A stretch of 64,000 bases of DNA, from NCBI RefSeq assembly GCF_025370785.1, contig NZ_JAMXFA010000005.1, positions 156,029-220,028 of the forward strand, in the 5' to 3' direction. Below are positions 19,794-29,865 of this stretch, piece after piece. Made by a program: the position numbers and the translations under genes. Each line of letters opens with the position of its first letter. The stretch's first letter is position 1. Under the pieces are notes generated by a model. The model searched no databases, was not told the origin of the DNA, and saw only the letters and a program-made list of their open reading frames with translations. The stretch comes from Laspinema olomoucense D3b (GTDB taxonomy: Bacteria > Cyanobacteriota > Cyanobacteriia > Cyanobacteriales > Laspinemataceae).

Positions 19794-20291
19794 ATGGCAC
19801 GAACTCTCAACCTAGAAATTAAGGAATCTGCAGAAGAACTGAAACAACTGCTAGACAGGCAGACCAGTGTCCAAATGAAAGAAAGACTGCAAGCTTTGTA
19901 CTTACTGAAAACAGGAACTCTCTGTACTTTGCAAGAGTTATCTTCAGTTTTAGTCAGAGACCCTTCAACAATTTATCGCTGGTTTCAGAAGTACAAACAT
20001 GAGGGATTAGAGGGATTACTCAAACCCTATAAAAGCCCAGGTAAAACTACCACTATTCCCTCAGCAGCAATGGGTAAATTAAAGCAATATTTAGAAGAAA
20101 ATAAGGGATTTAAGAGTTATGGAGAGATTCAAACTTGGTTAAAAGAAGAATGTGGAGTGGATGTTAGCTATCATGTAGTTTATAGAGCAGTGCATCAGAA
20201 GCTGAAGGCCCAAATAAAAGGGTCTAAAACCCCAAAAAGACTCAGAAAAAATAGTGGGATAGAAGAACCGCAACTGTTCCTTGAGAAGTGA
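19794..20291 (+). pseudogene. IS630-type transposase, N-terminal (DNA-binding) part only
   Basis: The 165-residue frame has a helix-turn-helix (TLQELSSVLVRDPSTIYRWFQKY) and a winged-helix second domain (FKSYGEIQTWLKEECGVDVSYHVVYRAVHQKL). These are the two DNA-binding domains in front of the DDE catalytic domain in IS630/Tc1-like transposases. The frame stops before any DDE motif, so it is a remnant or a solo DNA-binding protein. It is not closely related in sequence to the intact IS630 copy at 36516. Confidence 0.75.
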
Positions 20292-20428
20292 TACGCATTG
20301 GGTTGAGTATCTGAAGAACAGTAACTTGTTTCAAAGCATTGAATCTTAATTCTTATAAATTTGGCGGGAGAAGGGGGCCTTAACCCTAATCATCAGGGAA
20401 TCGGGTTTTGTCGCATCAGACCCCGGGG

Positions 20429-20725
20429 CTATTTTTTTGCCAAGCATGAAGCGATCGCCCCTTCTAGGTCCGGTTGACTTAATTCCGTAATGATAAAGAC
20501 TTCTTGCACCGTTTTTCCCTGTCTGGCAATCACCTTATATCCGCCCAAAATAGGAACCGATATCTTTAACTTCATCTGAGGACAGTGACCTTTGGCGCGA
20601 CCAATTACCCCGGGAGTAATGGTTTGAATGCCGAGGCAACCCGTTAACTTTTCCAGGATGGCGATTAAACCAGGAATATGAGTGGAGTGATTCAGAACCA
20701 AGCGACCGCTAGAAGGTTTTCCCAT
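20429..20725 (-). CDS. DUF2103 family protein
   Basis: From the ATG at 20725 (MGKPSSGRLVLNHSTHIPGL) this is a 98-residue protein with the conserved GHCPQMKLKISVPILGG core and a Lys-rich end. I recognise it as the cyanobacterial DUF2103 family, described as putative metal-binding (His and Cys in NHSTH and GHCPQ). Function is unknown. The upstream ATG at 20773 is less likely. Confidence 0.75.
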   Translation of the reverse strand: MGKPSSGRLVLNHSTHIPGLIAILEKLTGCLGIQTITPGVIGRAKGHCPQMKLKISVPILGGYKVIARQGKTVQEVFIITELSQPDLEGAIASCLAKK

Positions 20726-20930
20726 GAGATGTTTACCAAATAGAATAGTGTTTTCTTGATATGGGGGAACCAATCAAAGGCTGGTACAGCCTGGAAATCA
20801 GCTCGGATACCCTAGACGAGAAATTTCGCGCCTGTAGCTTACAGTATGCAACCTACTGGTTCATCTTAAGGGTAAACCGTGAAACCCTAATTTTGAACCC
20901 TCAGCTTGGATGCCGGATTTTTTAACGGGA

Positions 20931-21257
20931 TTAGGCTTTTTCTAAAGGAGCCATCGTTAATCCAGCGCGGCTAAGTTGCTGGTGGTACAATTCAGCTTGC
21001 TCTAGTGGACCCACCCAGACTGTGGCTTGTCCTTCAAAGTGAACTTGATTGGTGAGTTCCCAAGCGCGATCGCTCGTCATGTTGGGAATGTACTTCATTA
21101 AGCAGGAAGAAACGTGCTGAAACGTATTAAAATCATCGTTTAGCACGATTACTTTATAATTCGGGTACGGTTGTCGGGTAACTTGACCAACTTGGTCCGG
21201 CGCAATAGTGGGCGCTGTCGCCATTGATCGAATTTTTACTGAAAGTCCCCTAGTCAT
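20931..21257 (-). CDS. clpS: ATP-dependent Clp protease adaptor ClpS
   Basis: The core YKVIVLNDDFNTFQHVSSCLMKYIPNM is the ClpS N-degron pocket, with the conserved NDD-x-T. FEGQATVWVGPLEQAELYHQQLSRAGLTMAPLE is the helix-strand end of the fold. ClpS delivers proteins with destabilising N-terminal residues to the Clp ATPase, and in cyanobacteria also assists substrate choice during nitrogen stress. Start either at 21257 or at the inner ATG at 21224 (MATAPTIAP), which is more like the family length. Confidence 0.93.
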   Translation of the reverse strand: MTRGLSVKIRSMATAPTIAPDQVGQVTRQPYPNYKVIVLNDDFNTFQHVSSCLMKYIPNMTSDRAWELTNQVHFEGQATVWVGPLEQAELYHQQLSRAGLTMAPLEKA

Positions 21258-21750
21258 AGCCTTAGCCTTACCGAATTAAGTTAACAATAATAGTTCTGTA
21301 CAGTGATTCTGTGGTTAGTTTAACAAGGAACTGACGGATCATCAATCCATTGAGTCGGGATGGGTCATAAATTGTCAAGGGCGGGGCTAATTTTTACCCC
21401 TGGGGGATAAAAGTCCGGTTAAGGGCCGATCGCCCCTCCACCCGCCGGAATCATTGCCCTAAGTTTAGGGAAACCGCAGACTGTCCGGGATGTTCGGGAA
21501 TGGAAACAAGCAGGGCGATCCTTGGCTCCGGAGGTTGTGGTTTGGGAGGCGATCGCCAATTGCGCAACCCTCCAACCAAGGGTAATCCGTCAATCGCCCC
21601 TTTAACCGATTGAGGTCAAAAACAGGAGCATCTCACCCGGGAGCGTGCCGTCATCCGGGAGAGGAACCGGATGGATTCCGGGCTTTGATTCACTGCTTTA
21701 AAACATAGAAAAACCCGAGGGTTTTTAAATAATTATCAGCTAGAATTAAA
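21258..21750. other. Intergenic region, no gene seen
   Basis: GC-rich and HIP1-containing, with no persuasive frame on either strand. A weak AT-rich hairpin near 21695-21735 might end the cyclase transcript. Confidence 0.3.
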
Positions 21751-22815
21751 CTAAACAATAGGTTTTTTACCCATCAGGAGATAGGTCAACATTTCTCCTT
21801 TGCCTTTGACGGGAATTAGGCCCCGGTTTTCAAATACAAAATCATCAGCCAGACATTTATAAGTCGAAGTCGTCACTTGAATCCGTCCAGGAATGCCATG
21901 AGATTCCATTCTTGAAGCTGTATTAACCGTATCCCCCCATAAGTCATAACTAAACTTTTTAGTTCCAATTACTCCAGCTTCCACCGGGCCGGTACTGATG
22001 CCGATCCGCATGGCGATGGTTTCGCCATGATTCGTCCTTAATTGGGTCGTAGCGTCGAGCATATCGAGAGCCATTTGGGCGATCGCCTGAGCATGGTCCG
22101 GCCTAGGCATGGGTAAACCCCCGACCACCATATAAGCATCGCCAATGGTTTTAATTTTTTCCAACCCATATTTATCCGCCAACTCATCAAACAACGAGAA
22201 AATATGGTTAAGAAATTCCACCAATTCCGGGGGAGATAAATGAGAAGAAAGCTGGGAAAAGCCGACAATATCTGCAAATAAAACGGTGACATCGGAAAAA
22301 TTATCAGCGATCGTCCGTTCCCCCGCCTTCAGGCGTTCGGCAATGGGTTTGGGTAAAATATTCAACAAGAGGAGTTCAGATTTAGCCTGTTCATCTTGTA
22401 ATTTTTGTAAAACCGCTTGTTCTTGGTCTCGCAGGCGTTTTTTCTCCAAAGAGGCACTAATCCGAGCTTTTAACAGGACCGGATTAAACGGTTTAGAGAG
22501 ATAGTCTTCTGCACCTAACTCAATGCATTTGACCACACTATCAATATCATCCACAGCGGAAATCATAATCACCGGGATATGGCGCAGACTGGAATCGGCC
22601 TTAATTTCCTCTAAGACTTGATAGCCATTAAGATGGGGCATCATAATATCCAGTAGCACGAGATCGAAGGGTTCCGCTCGGATTAATTCGAGTGCCTTCA
22701 GACCATCTTCTGCAATTTTGACGTGGTAGCCTTGCCGCTTCAAGCGGCGGCAGAGGAGATCGCGGTTGGCTTCAACATCATCAACTACCAGCACCGAGGC
22801 TTGGTCAAGGTTCAT
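21751..22815 (-). CDS. Response regulator with class III nucleotide cyclase output domain
   Basis: Of 354 residues, 1-125 form a receiver with phospho-acceptor Asp56 in LLDIMMP, the DD pair at 12-13 and Lys in LSKPF. A coiled linker leads to a class III cyclase (about 165-350) with metal-binding Asp182 in LFADIVGFSQ and Asp226 in IKTIGDAYMV, plus NTASRME near the end. It makes cAMP (or less likely cGMP) under control of a phosphorelay. It is followed upstream on the same strand by the large hybrid-sensor kinase at 23318-26845, a plausible partner. Confidence 0.93.
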   Translation of the reverse strand: MNLDQASVLVVDDVEANRDLLCRRLKRQGYHVKIAEDGLKALELIRAEPFDLVLLDIMMPHLNGYQVLEEIKADSSLRHIPVIMISAVDDIDSVVKCIELGAEDYLSKPFNPVLLKARISASLEKKRLRDQEQAVLQKLQDEQAKSELLLLNILPKPIAERLKAGERTIADNFSDVTVLFADIVGFSQLSSHLSPPELVEFLNHIFSLFDELADKYGLEKIKTIGDAYMVVGGLPMPRPDHAQAIAQMALDMLDATTQLRTNHGETIAMRIGISTGPVEAGVIGTKKFSYDLWGDTVNTASRMESHGIPGRIQVTTSTYKCLADDFVFENRGLIPVKGKGEMLTYLLMGKKPIV

Positions 22816-23317
22816 GGCATCGACTCTTTAAAATCTAGCAGGCTCGAAATAGCAATCGGGCAGGGGTTTAATGGGGTTAACCCGTCTCGGAACGGGCGAT
22901 CGCCTCTAGGAGACGATGGGGTTCCGTTAGCCGTGGGATCATGGAGATCCCCTAGGAGATAGAACCTATGGATACCAAATCCGGGGGTCAAAGTTCTGTT
23001 TTGAGGTTAGCCCTTTTCATCGGGGCTTTGTCTGTGTCGCTGTACCCGACTGGGTGCAGCTACACAGACAAACGAGAACCGAGGGGAGTATTAGAGGAGT
23101 TTTGGGCGATCGCATCATGGCATTAGTGTCCGCATAGCTGGGTTTACTGAGAGTGAAGGAGCAAATCAACCCCTGATGGCGTTTGCTCTCTCCCCGTGGT
23201 GCAAGTGATTCTGCTTCATAGCGTGGACAGAGGAAAACTTCCTAGGATTCTACCTATTTCTTAAAGGTTCTATCCCACGGACAGAGAATTTCCCAGGGAA
23301 AATGCCTCGTTTGAGCA
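22816..23317. other. Intergenic region with a long hairpin
   Basis: No coding frame is persuasive. It holds the 46-base hairpin listed separately at 23027-23072. Confidence 0.4.
23027..23072. repeat. 46-base near-perfect palindrome
   Basis: TTTGTCTGTGT-C-GCTG-T-ACCC pairs with GGGT-G-CAGC-T-ACACAGACAAA around a 4-base loop. CTACAC(A/G)GACAAA also occurs at 32513-32525, so it is likely a dispersed repeat that could act as a transcript end. Confidence 0.75.
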
Positions 23318-26300
23318 TTAGGGGTGAGGCTGAACTGGGACAGTCCGGAGACGGACGGTAAAAGTGGAGCCCACTCCCACTTCACTGGTAACGGAGATGT
23401 CACCTCCCATCATCTCGCAGAATCGCTGAGAAATAGCTAATCCTAAACCCGTACCTCCATACTTGCGCGTTGTAGAAGGGTCTGCTTGGGTAAAAGCGTT
23501 AAAAATTTGATTCATTTGTTCCGGACTCATGCCAATCCCTGTATCTGTCACCCGAAAGACAATACAGGGAGACGGAGGCCCCAGCGGGTCACCGTTGACA
23601 GGGGAAATAGAATCCTTCCTCATCGCCTCCCCAGACTCCCCGAGAGATGAGTTCACAGGGGACTGAGGAATCCAGCAGAGGTCCCGAGAGACCTCAAAGG
23701 TAATGGTTCCTTGGGTGGTGAATTTAGCGGCATTACTCAATAGGTTTAATAACACTTGTCGGATTTTTGTCAAGTCTGCATATAAGGTTCCGATATCAGG
23801 CGGACAGATTGATTCAAATGTATTGTTATTTTTTTGAATCAGAGGTTTGGCGGTGGCGATGACATTATCAAGTAGGGTTGGGATCTCGAAGGTTTCTAAA
23901 TAGAGTTCCATCTTACCTGCTTCGATTTTGGAAATGTCTAAAATATCGTTAATCAGGGAGAGTAAGTGTCTCCCGGCAATTTGGATTCTTTGCAAATCCG
24001 GGATGAATTCTTCAGACCCTAAATCTTCGGATTCTTCGAGGAGAATTTCGCTGTAGCCGATAATGGCATTGAGGGGGGTTCGCAGTTCGTGGCTCATGTT
24101 AGCCAGAAAGGCACTTTTAGCACGGTTTGCAGCTTCGGCGGCGGCTTTGGCTTCTTGCAATTGCTGGGAGACTTTTTTGCGATCGCTGATATCGTTGAGA
24201 GTTCCCGCCAGACCGATAATTGTGCCATCGGGAGAGAGTCGCAGTCTGGCATAAACATCCATCCAGCGGCGATCGCCTGTCTTAGTCAGATAACAGACCT
24301 CATGGCGGCAAATGTCAAGCTGCCGCTGAACCAATTTCTGGAATTTTTGTTGAGTCTCGGGGTAATTGTCGGGATGAATATAGTTTAAAAACGGCGTCCC
24401 GAGAGTTTCTTCGATACTGTATCCTGAGATTTCGGTCCAAGCTGGATTGAGGAAGGTCCAGCATCCCTGGGGATCGGTTTGAAAAATGACTTCTTGAACC
24501 GTATTTACTACAGACCGATATTTTTCTTCGCTTTCTTGCAAAGAGGTGATTAATTGCAGTTTTTCCGCTTCTGCGCGCTTGCGGGCGGTAATATCTCGGA
24601 CGATCGCCAAGGCTTCCTGCTCTCCACTGGCTACAACCCGGCTTTCATAGCTAAAAACCTCTTCATTAATTTTTAAATCATACTCAAAAATTTCAATTTC
24701 ATGACTTGCTAAAGTTTTTTCCAAGGCTTCAATACAATCAAAAACGACTTCTTCAGACAATAAATCATTTAATTTTTTACCTAAAAAATGGCCCGTTAAA
24801 TTGCCAAAATCGATGCCGTTGACAGGTTTAAAGTCCAGAATTGTTTTTTTGCGATCAAAGCGGAACATTAAATCAGGCATGGCATTGAGCAAGGCGCGAT
24901 TTTTGGCTTCGCTTTTGCTCAATAAGGACATGGCGTGTAACATTTGGAACTCCGACCGTTTGCGATCGCTAATATCCTGCACCGAACCCAACACCTTCTT
25001 AGACGATTCCCCTTCATTATCAACGGTTCGGGCGGAATCGCGCAACCAACAAATTTCACCAGATTTAGTAAAAATTCGGTATTCCAATACTGCCCCATTT
25101 TCCCCCAACATTTCTCGCTCAAATTGCCGAAACTTGGGCAAATCCTCGGGATGAATCACCCCATGCCAGCCGCCTTTTTGATTGATTTCTTCTCGGGTAT
25201 AGCCGGTAATTCGTTTAAAAGATTCAGTGACCCATTCGGCGATCGGTTCACCCTGCTCATTGAGGGTCATGGAATACACAAAATCCGAAGCCAGTTCAGA
25301 AATGGCGCGATAGCGGGCTTCACTCTGACGCAAGGCTTCTACCGATTTGGTGCGTTCTGTGATATCGGTGAGGTAACCTTCTAGGGCAAATAATTCTCCA
25401 TTAACTGAAAAAATCCCTCGTCCTTGTTCCGAAACCCATTTGATTTCTTTAGTCCGAGTGATGATGCGGTAAGCGCATTCAAAAGGCTGTTGGTTTTGTA
25501 AACTGGATTGGACCTTTTCCCAGAGTTGGTCTTGGTCGTCAGGATGGATGATTTTGGAAAAAGAAAACTGGTGATTACCGATGAGTTCTTCTGGATTATA
25601 TCCGGTTAACTGGATACATCCATCGCTGACAAATTCCATTGTCCAGTTTCGGTCATTTTTACAGCGATAAACCATGCCTGGGAGGTTGCTCATCAGGGTG
25701 GCTAGGGTTCGTTGATTTTCAGTTACTGTGGCGATCAACAATTTTTCCAGGTCTTGGGACCGCTTGCGATCGCTAATATCTCGGACTGCTGCCACTCGGA
25801 CTCCCGTCCCAGAATTTAAAATTTCTTTCCCCTGAATTTCCACGAAAAAATTTGTGCCATCTTTTTTTACAAGCTCTACTTCATAAGGGGTTTCATCCCC
25901 TAAGCTAATCATTTGTAAAGCAATTTTTTTAGAGTTTGGAGTTAAAAAATTCAGGGCATTTTTGCCAATCAACTCCGCTTCCGAGTAGCCGCTCATTTTG
26001 ACGAGGGCTTGATTGACATCGATAATTTTTCCTCGGTTATGAATGATGATGCCTTCAAAGGTGGCTTCGGAGAGTCGGCGCAATCGGGCTTCGCTAGTGC
26101 TTAAAGCCGTTTCGGTTTGCACCTGCTGAGTAATTTCACAAACTAACGCGGCGACTCCGATGAGTTCCCCGGATGGATTTCGCAGGGGAAGGAGATTCCA
26201 TTCACAAGGTAGGATTTTGCCCTCTCGGGTGCGATTTTCTAACCGCCAACGTTGTTTAGAGGGGTTGGTTAAAAGCTGGTTCCACTGGCGTCGGAAATCA

Positions 26301-26845
26301 GGTAGGGCATTTTCCGAGATAATTGCCGTGAGTAGAGGGGAGGCGATCGCCTCCCTGGCGTGATAGCCAAAGAGAGTTTCGGCAGTGGGATTCCAGGTTT
26401 GAATCTCACCCTTGAGGTTGAATTCAATAACGGCGATCGGCAGATGATTGAGGTAAAGTGCCAGTTGGTCTGCGGTGGGGGTCCCCACCCCGGGGACGCC
26501 GTAGCCCTCCCTTTCCCGGGAAGTGAGGTGCAAAGGCAATGGCTGAGTAGTTTTCTGGGCGATTTTTAATTGTCCCAAGGTCCACCCCATCCAGCCAAAG
26601 ACGAGGGGATTGAGGTCTAGGATCCAGTGGAGGGGATTGGTGAGATGGACCTGGGCGATCGCCCCTAAAGACCAGTCCACATCTCGAATCACCATATCTA
26701 GAATCCATGCAGTCAATGGGATAGTGCAACCCAAGAGGATTCCCACCAGGGTGTAAGCTTGAATCAGCCCACCCCGCTGATTTTTAGGGTTAGAGTTCCC
26801 GTCTGGGTTGGGCTTCAAATTCGGGGCCGGTAAATTAATAGGCAT
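23318..26845 (-). CDS. Membrane-anchored multi-PAS histidine kinase
   Basis: The 1175-residue protein has two N-terminal hydrophobic segments (about 27-52 and 77-95). About six PAS/PAC units follow, recognisable by NxxxxxLFGY/xSGYSxxEL cores near residues 140, 265, 390, 520, 650 and 780. A coiled coil leads to HisKA with His919 in NMSHELRTPLNAIIGYSE and HATPase with NLLSNAAKFT, DTGIGM and GGTGLGLAIS. There is no C-terminal receiver. Multiple PAS domains suggest sensing of redox, light or small ligands. The cyclase regulator at 21751 and the receiver at 27480 on the same strand are candidate partners. Confidence 0.92.
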   Translation of the reverse strand: MPINLPAPNLKPNPDGNSNPKNQRGGLIQAYTLVGILLGCTIPLTAWILDMVIRDVDWSLGAIAQVHLTNPLHWILDLNPLVFGWMGWTLGQLKIAQKTTQPLPLHLTSREREGYGVPGVGTPTADQLALYLNHLPIAVIEFNLKGEIQTWNPTAETLFGYHAREAIASPLLTAIISENALPDFRRQWNQLLTNPSKQRWRLENRTREGKILPCEWNLLPLRNPSGELIGVAALVCEITQQVQTETALSTSEARLRRLSEATFEGIIIHNRGKIIDVNQALVKMSGYSEAELIGKNALNFLTPNSKKIALQMISLGDETPYEVELVKKDGTNFFVEIQGKEILNSGTGVRVAAVRDISDRKRSQDLEKLLIATVTENQRTLATLMSNLPGMVYRCKNDRNWTMEFVSDGCIQLTGYNPEELIGNHQFSFSKIIHPDDQDQLWEKVQSSLQNQQPFECAYRIITRTKEIKWVSEQGRGIFSVNGELFALEGYLTDITERTKSVEALRQSEARYRAISELASDFVYSMTLNEQGEPIAEWVTESFKRITGYTREEINQKGGWHGVIHPEDLPKFRQFEREMLGENGAVLEYRIFTKSGEICWLRDSARTVDNEGESSKKVLGSVQDISDRKRSEFQMLHAMSLLSKSEAKNRALLNAMPDLMFRFDRKKTILDFKPVNGIDFGNLTGHFLGKKLNDLLSEEVVFDCIEALEKTLASHEIEIFEYDLKINEEVFSYESRVVASGEQEALAIVRDITARKRAEAEKLQLITSLQESEEKYRSVVNTVQEVIFQTDPQGCWTFLNPAWTEISGYSIEETLGTPFLNYIHPDNYPETQQKFQKLVQRQLDICRHEVCYLTKTGDRRWMDVYARLRLSPDGTIIGLAGTLNDISDRKKVSQQLQEAKAAAEAANRAKSAFLANMSHELRTPLNAIIGYSEILLEESEDLGSEEFIPDLQRIQIAGRHLLSLINDILDISKIEAGKMELYLETFEIPTLLDNVIATAKPLIQKNNNTFESICPPDIGTLYADLTKIRQVLLNLLSNAAKFTTQGTITFEVSRDLCWIPQSPVNSSLGESGEAMRKDSISPVNGDPLGPPSPCIVFRVTDTGIGMSPEQMNQIFNAFTQADPSTTRKYGGTGLGLAISQRFCEMMGGDISVTSEVGVGSTFTVRLRTVPVQPHP

Positions 26846-27479
26846 CTTGATGAGATCTCTTTGGTGAAGAGGGTGGGTTTGACTTGAACTGTTCTGTTTA
26901 GAGTTCCTGTCTAGTCATCAACGGGATATTATCCACTGCTTTCCTAACCGCTATTTTTGATTCCCGATCCTGGGAGATCTTAAGGAAGTGAAGGGCAAGG
27001 GGTGGCACTTAAATTTTCGTTTCGGAGCACCAAAAATTCGGCCCAAATCGGCAGGTGCTTTGCATCATTGATTCACTTCCTCTCTTTCCTTTGTTTTCGC
27101 TTTATTTTAGGAATCACAGATATTTACTCAAATTAGGGTTTAGATTAACCAAAAAATCAAGAAATAACCCCGAATGGCAAAGAGTCAGGCATGAATCAGC
27201 GGGAAAAATCGAGGTTTTACAGATGAGGGCGATCGGCTGCCCTTTTATTCAGATCTCCTGATTTTAAGATTGAGCCAGAAATCCCCCCCATTAAAAATCC
27301 CCAGTTCGCCCCTGGAGAACTTGGAATACTTAAAAATATCACTCAAAACTTTTGTGGACTGATAGAAGAAATTCCCTTGATTGCTGTTCAAGAGGGAAGA
27401 AATTGACCCCGTGGCGATCGCACCCTTAAAATTTTCCTCATCCATTCTCCCCATTCCCCATCGGAGTGCCAGAAGCATC
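26846..27479. other. Intergenic region, no gene seen
   Basis: AT-rich, with short frames (27055-27261, 27245-27607) lacking features. It probably carries the promoter of the kinase gene near 26846-26950. Confidence 0.3.
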
Positions 27480-27857
27480 CTAAACCGTCGGTTGCTTGGA
27501 AATATGTAACTGAATTTTCTCCAATAACCGAGGAAACTCCACGGGTTTGGTGTCATAATCATCGCATCCTGCCGCCAGACATTTCTCGCGATCGCCAGAC
27601 ATGGCATGAGCAGTTAATGCAATAATCGGGATCCATTGAGTATCCGGTGCCGCTTTAATCCGTCGGGTTGCTTCCCACCCATCCAGTACCGGCAAACTCA
27701 TATCCATCAAAATCAAGTCAGGTGTTTCGGCATGAGCCATTGTGACGCCTTGTCCGCCATCGACGGCTACGATGACCTCATAGCCCCGACGCTTCAGACG
27801 ACGCAATAGCATATCCCGATTCATTTCATTATCTTCTACCAACAGGATCTTATGCAT
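27480..27857 (-). CDS. Single-domain response regulator
   Basis: The 125 residues make a bare CheY-like receiver: acidic pair in LLVEDNEMNRD, phospho-acceptor Asp52 in LILMDMSLPVLDG, Thr in ALTAHAM, Lys in DTKPVEF. There is no output domain, so it acts by protein contact or as a phosphorelay intermediate. The sequence type (KILLVEDNEMNRDMLLRRLKRRG) is that of receivers usually paired with hybrid kinases. The PAS kinase upstream on the same strand lacks its own receiver and is the obvious candidate partner. Confidence 0.93.
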   Translation of the reverse strand: MHKILLVEDNEMNRDMLLRRLKRRGYEVIVAVDGGQGVTMAHAETPDLILMDMSLPVLDGWEATRRIKAAPDTQWIPIIALTAHAMSGDREKCLAAGCDDYDTKPVEFPRLLEKIQLHISKQPTV

Positions 27858-28313
27858 TGCTTTCGGGTTCCCTTTGCTCCCCTTACTGTACGCCTTCCTT
27901 AAGGCTTTGTAGCATAACGCTCATTTCCGCGCATCGATATTATTGCCCAGTTTCAACGCCAAGGTTGCTTTTTGGCGCGAATGGCTTAAAATCTCAGCGG
28001 GGTCAGTCTGAATGCCCGGTTTGGCATGGATCGTCTTGTTCTGTTGAACCCCTAACGATCGCGACCCTAATTTGGGCATCAATCTCCCGCCTAGGACCCA
28101 TTTTCTATAAACTTACAAACCTATCTCCCTCTGCAACAATACTGCCCTAGCTGATTTTGCAGTCACAACGATCCGCTCCTCCTCCAGTGCCTTTCTTAAT
28201 TTACTTTACTTGATCGCCACTCTTCCACAAGTCACCGAACGGAACTGACTCAACGGACCGGAATTCTCCCCCACCCCGACCCTCGATCCACCGATCCCCC
28301 GATCCACCGATCT
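27858..28313. other. Divergent intergenic region
   Basis: Lies between the receiver gene (minus strand) and the osmoprotectant transporter operon (plus strand), so it should hold both promoters. No gene seen. Confidence 0.35.
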
Positions 28314-29096
28314 ATGTCCTTACCACATCCCCCTGTTAACGATTCAGTTGTAGAATTTTGGAATGTCACCTTTCGGCTGAATCAGCGCAATTTAGTCTCC
28401 AATTTGAATTTTAAAGTCAACCGGGGTGAAGCCTTAGTGCTGATCGGACGCAGTGGCAGCGGCAAAAGCACCACGATCGCCCTGATGGATGCACTCCGAA
28501 TTCCCACCAATGGCGAGGTCCTCGTCGAGGGCAAACCCACCACTCAATGGGACCCCATTCAGTTACGGCGACGCATGGGCTATGTCATTCAAGACATCGG
28601 TTTATTTCCCCATTTCACCGTTGCTAAAAATGTAGGTCTCGTCCCGTCTCTTCAGGGGTGGGACCGCGATCGCATCCAGAACCGAGTCACCGAACTCCTC
28701 GAACTCGTCGGTTTAGAACCCCAACATTTCCTCAACCGCTACCCTCACCAACTCTCCGGGGGTCAACGCCAGCGGGTCGGCGTCGCCCGTGCACTAGCCG
28801 CTGATCCCCCCGTTTTGCTCATGGATGAACCCTTTGGGGCCGTGGACCCCATTACCCGCCTGGAACTCCAACGGGAATTTAAACACCTGCAACAGCAACT
28901 TGGCAAAACCGTAATATTTGTCACCCATGACATTCATGAAGCCTTGCGCTTGGCAACCCGCATCGGCTTGATGCAGGATGGCAAAATGGTCCTGTTAGGC
29001 ACTCCGTCCGAATTTTTGCAATCCGAACATCCCGAGGCGCAAGCCTTTATCCGCTGTCTCCCCACTCCCACCTACAATGGAACCGCTGATTTTTAG
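28314..29096 (+). CDS. Osmoprotectant ABC transporter, ATP-binding subunit
   Basis: The 260-residue ATPase has Walker A GRSGSGKST (45-53), Q-loop IQDIGLFPHF, signature LSGGQRQRVGVARAL (about 147) and Walker B LLMDEPFGAVDP, with the switch His in VTHDIHEAL. The sequence fits the quaternary-amine (OpuC/ProV) class, but there is no C-terminal CBS pair, so it is the short form. A permease and a substrate-binding lipoprotein follow on the same strand. Confidence 0.92.
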   Translation: MSLPHPPVNDSVVEFWNVTFRLNQRNLVSNLNFKVNRGEALVLIGRSGSGKSTTIALMDALRIPTNGEVLVEGKPTTQWDPIQLRRRMGYVIQDIGLFPHFTVAKNVGLVPSLQGWDRDRIQNRVTELLELVGLEPQHFLNRYPHQLSGGQRQRVGVARALAADPPVLLMDEPFGAVDPITRLELQREFKHLQQQLGKTVIFVTHDIHEALRLATRIGLMQDGKMVLLGTPSEFLQSEHPEAQAFIRCLPTPTYNGTADF

Positions 29097-29114
29097 GCGT
29101 TCCTATCCTGGGGA

Positions 29115-29133
29115 CCAGAAACCGGGTTTCTGG
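29115..29133. repeat. Short palindrome CCAGAAACC/GGTTTCTGG type
   Basis: Near-perfect 19-base palindrome between the ATPase and permease genes. Variants of AAACCGGGTTTCT recur near 29170, 50107 and 55958, so it is a dispersed cyanobacterial repeat; it may partly terminate the transcript inside the operon. Confidence 0.6.
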
Positions 29134-29232
29134 CGTAGATTTGCCCGTGATTGCCATCAATTGGGACAAGAAACCCGGTTGATCACCCCTTGCGCTATAA
29201 ATCCATCTTTGTCCACTTTATCAGCCTGAATA

Positions 29233-29865
29233 ATGGATGAGTTTTTTCTGATTCGATATAGCCCAGAAATTTTACGTCGGAGTGGTGAACATTTATTTTT
29301 AGTGGCGATCGCCATTACTATTGCCACCACTGTCGGGATTCCTTTGGGCATTCTCATCACCCGAAAACCCCAGCTATCATCAGGAATTTTGGGCGTTGCC
29401 AATATCCTGCAAACGGTTCCCAGTTTAGCCCTCTTTGGCTTTTTAATTTCCGTACCCATTATTGGCGGAATTGGGGCAGTTCCCGCCATCTTTGCCCTGA
29501 CTTTATATGCCTTATTACCGATTATTCGGAATACCTATACAGGCATTATTGGGGTAGACCCAGCCATTCGTGAGGCGGGAAGGGGAATGGGGATGACCGA
29601 TTGGCAATTGCTTTCTCAAGTCGAAATTCCCTTGGCAATGGGGGTGATTTTAGCTGGGGTGCGAGTTTCTACGGCTATCTCGGTGGGAACGGCGACTATT
29701 GCGGCGGCGATCGGGGCTGGTGGATTGGGGGCGTTGATTTTTCAAGGGATTTCGATGGTGAACAATCAACTCATTTTAGCTGGGGCTGTTCCCGCAGCGG
29801 CGATCGCCTTAATTGCCGATGGGGCGATCGGCTGGCTTGAACATCAATTAACGGTCAAAAAATGA
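29233..29865 (+). CDS. Osmoprotectant ABC transporter, permease
   Basis: The 210-residue protein has about five to six membrane helices. The binding-protein-dependent permease signature is EAGRGMGMTDWQLLSQVEIPLAMGVI (EAA loop), in the usual position before the last two helices. GAGGLGALIFQGI is typical of OpuCB/OpuBB-type permeases. The stop codon overlaps the next start (ATGA at 29862), indicating translational coupling to the binding protein. Confidence 0.92.
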   Translation: MDEFFLIRYSPEILRRSGEHLFLVAIAITIATTVGIPLGILITRKPQLSSGILGVANILQTVPSLALFGFLISVPIIGGIGAVPAIFALTLYALLPIIRNTYTGIIGVDPAIREAGRGMGMTDWQLLSQVEIPLAMGVILAGVRVSTAISVGTATIAAAIGAGGLGALIFQGISMVNNQLILAGAVPAAAIALIADGAIGWLEHQLTVKK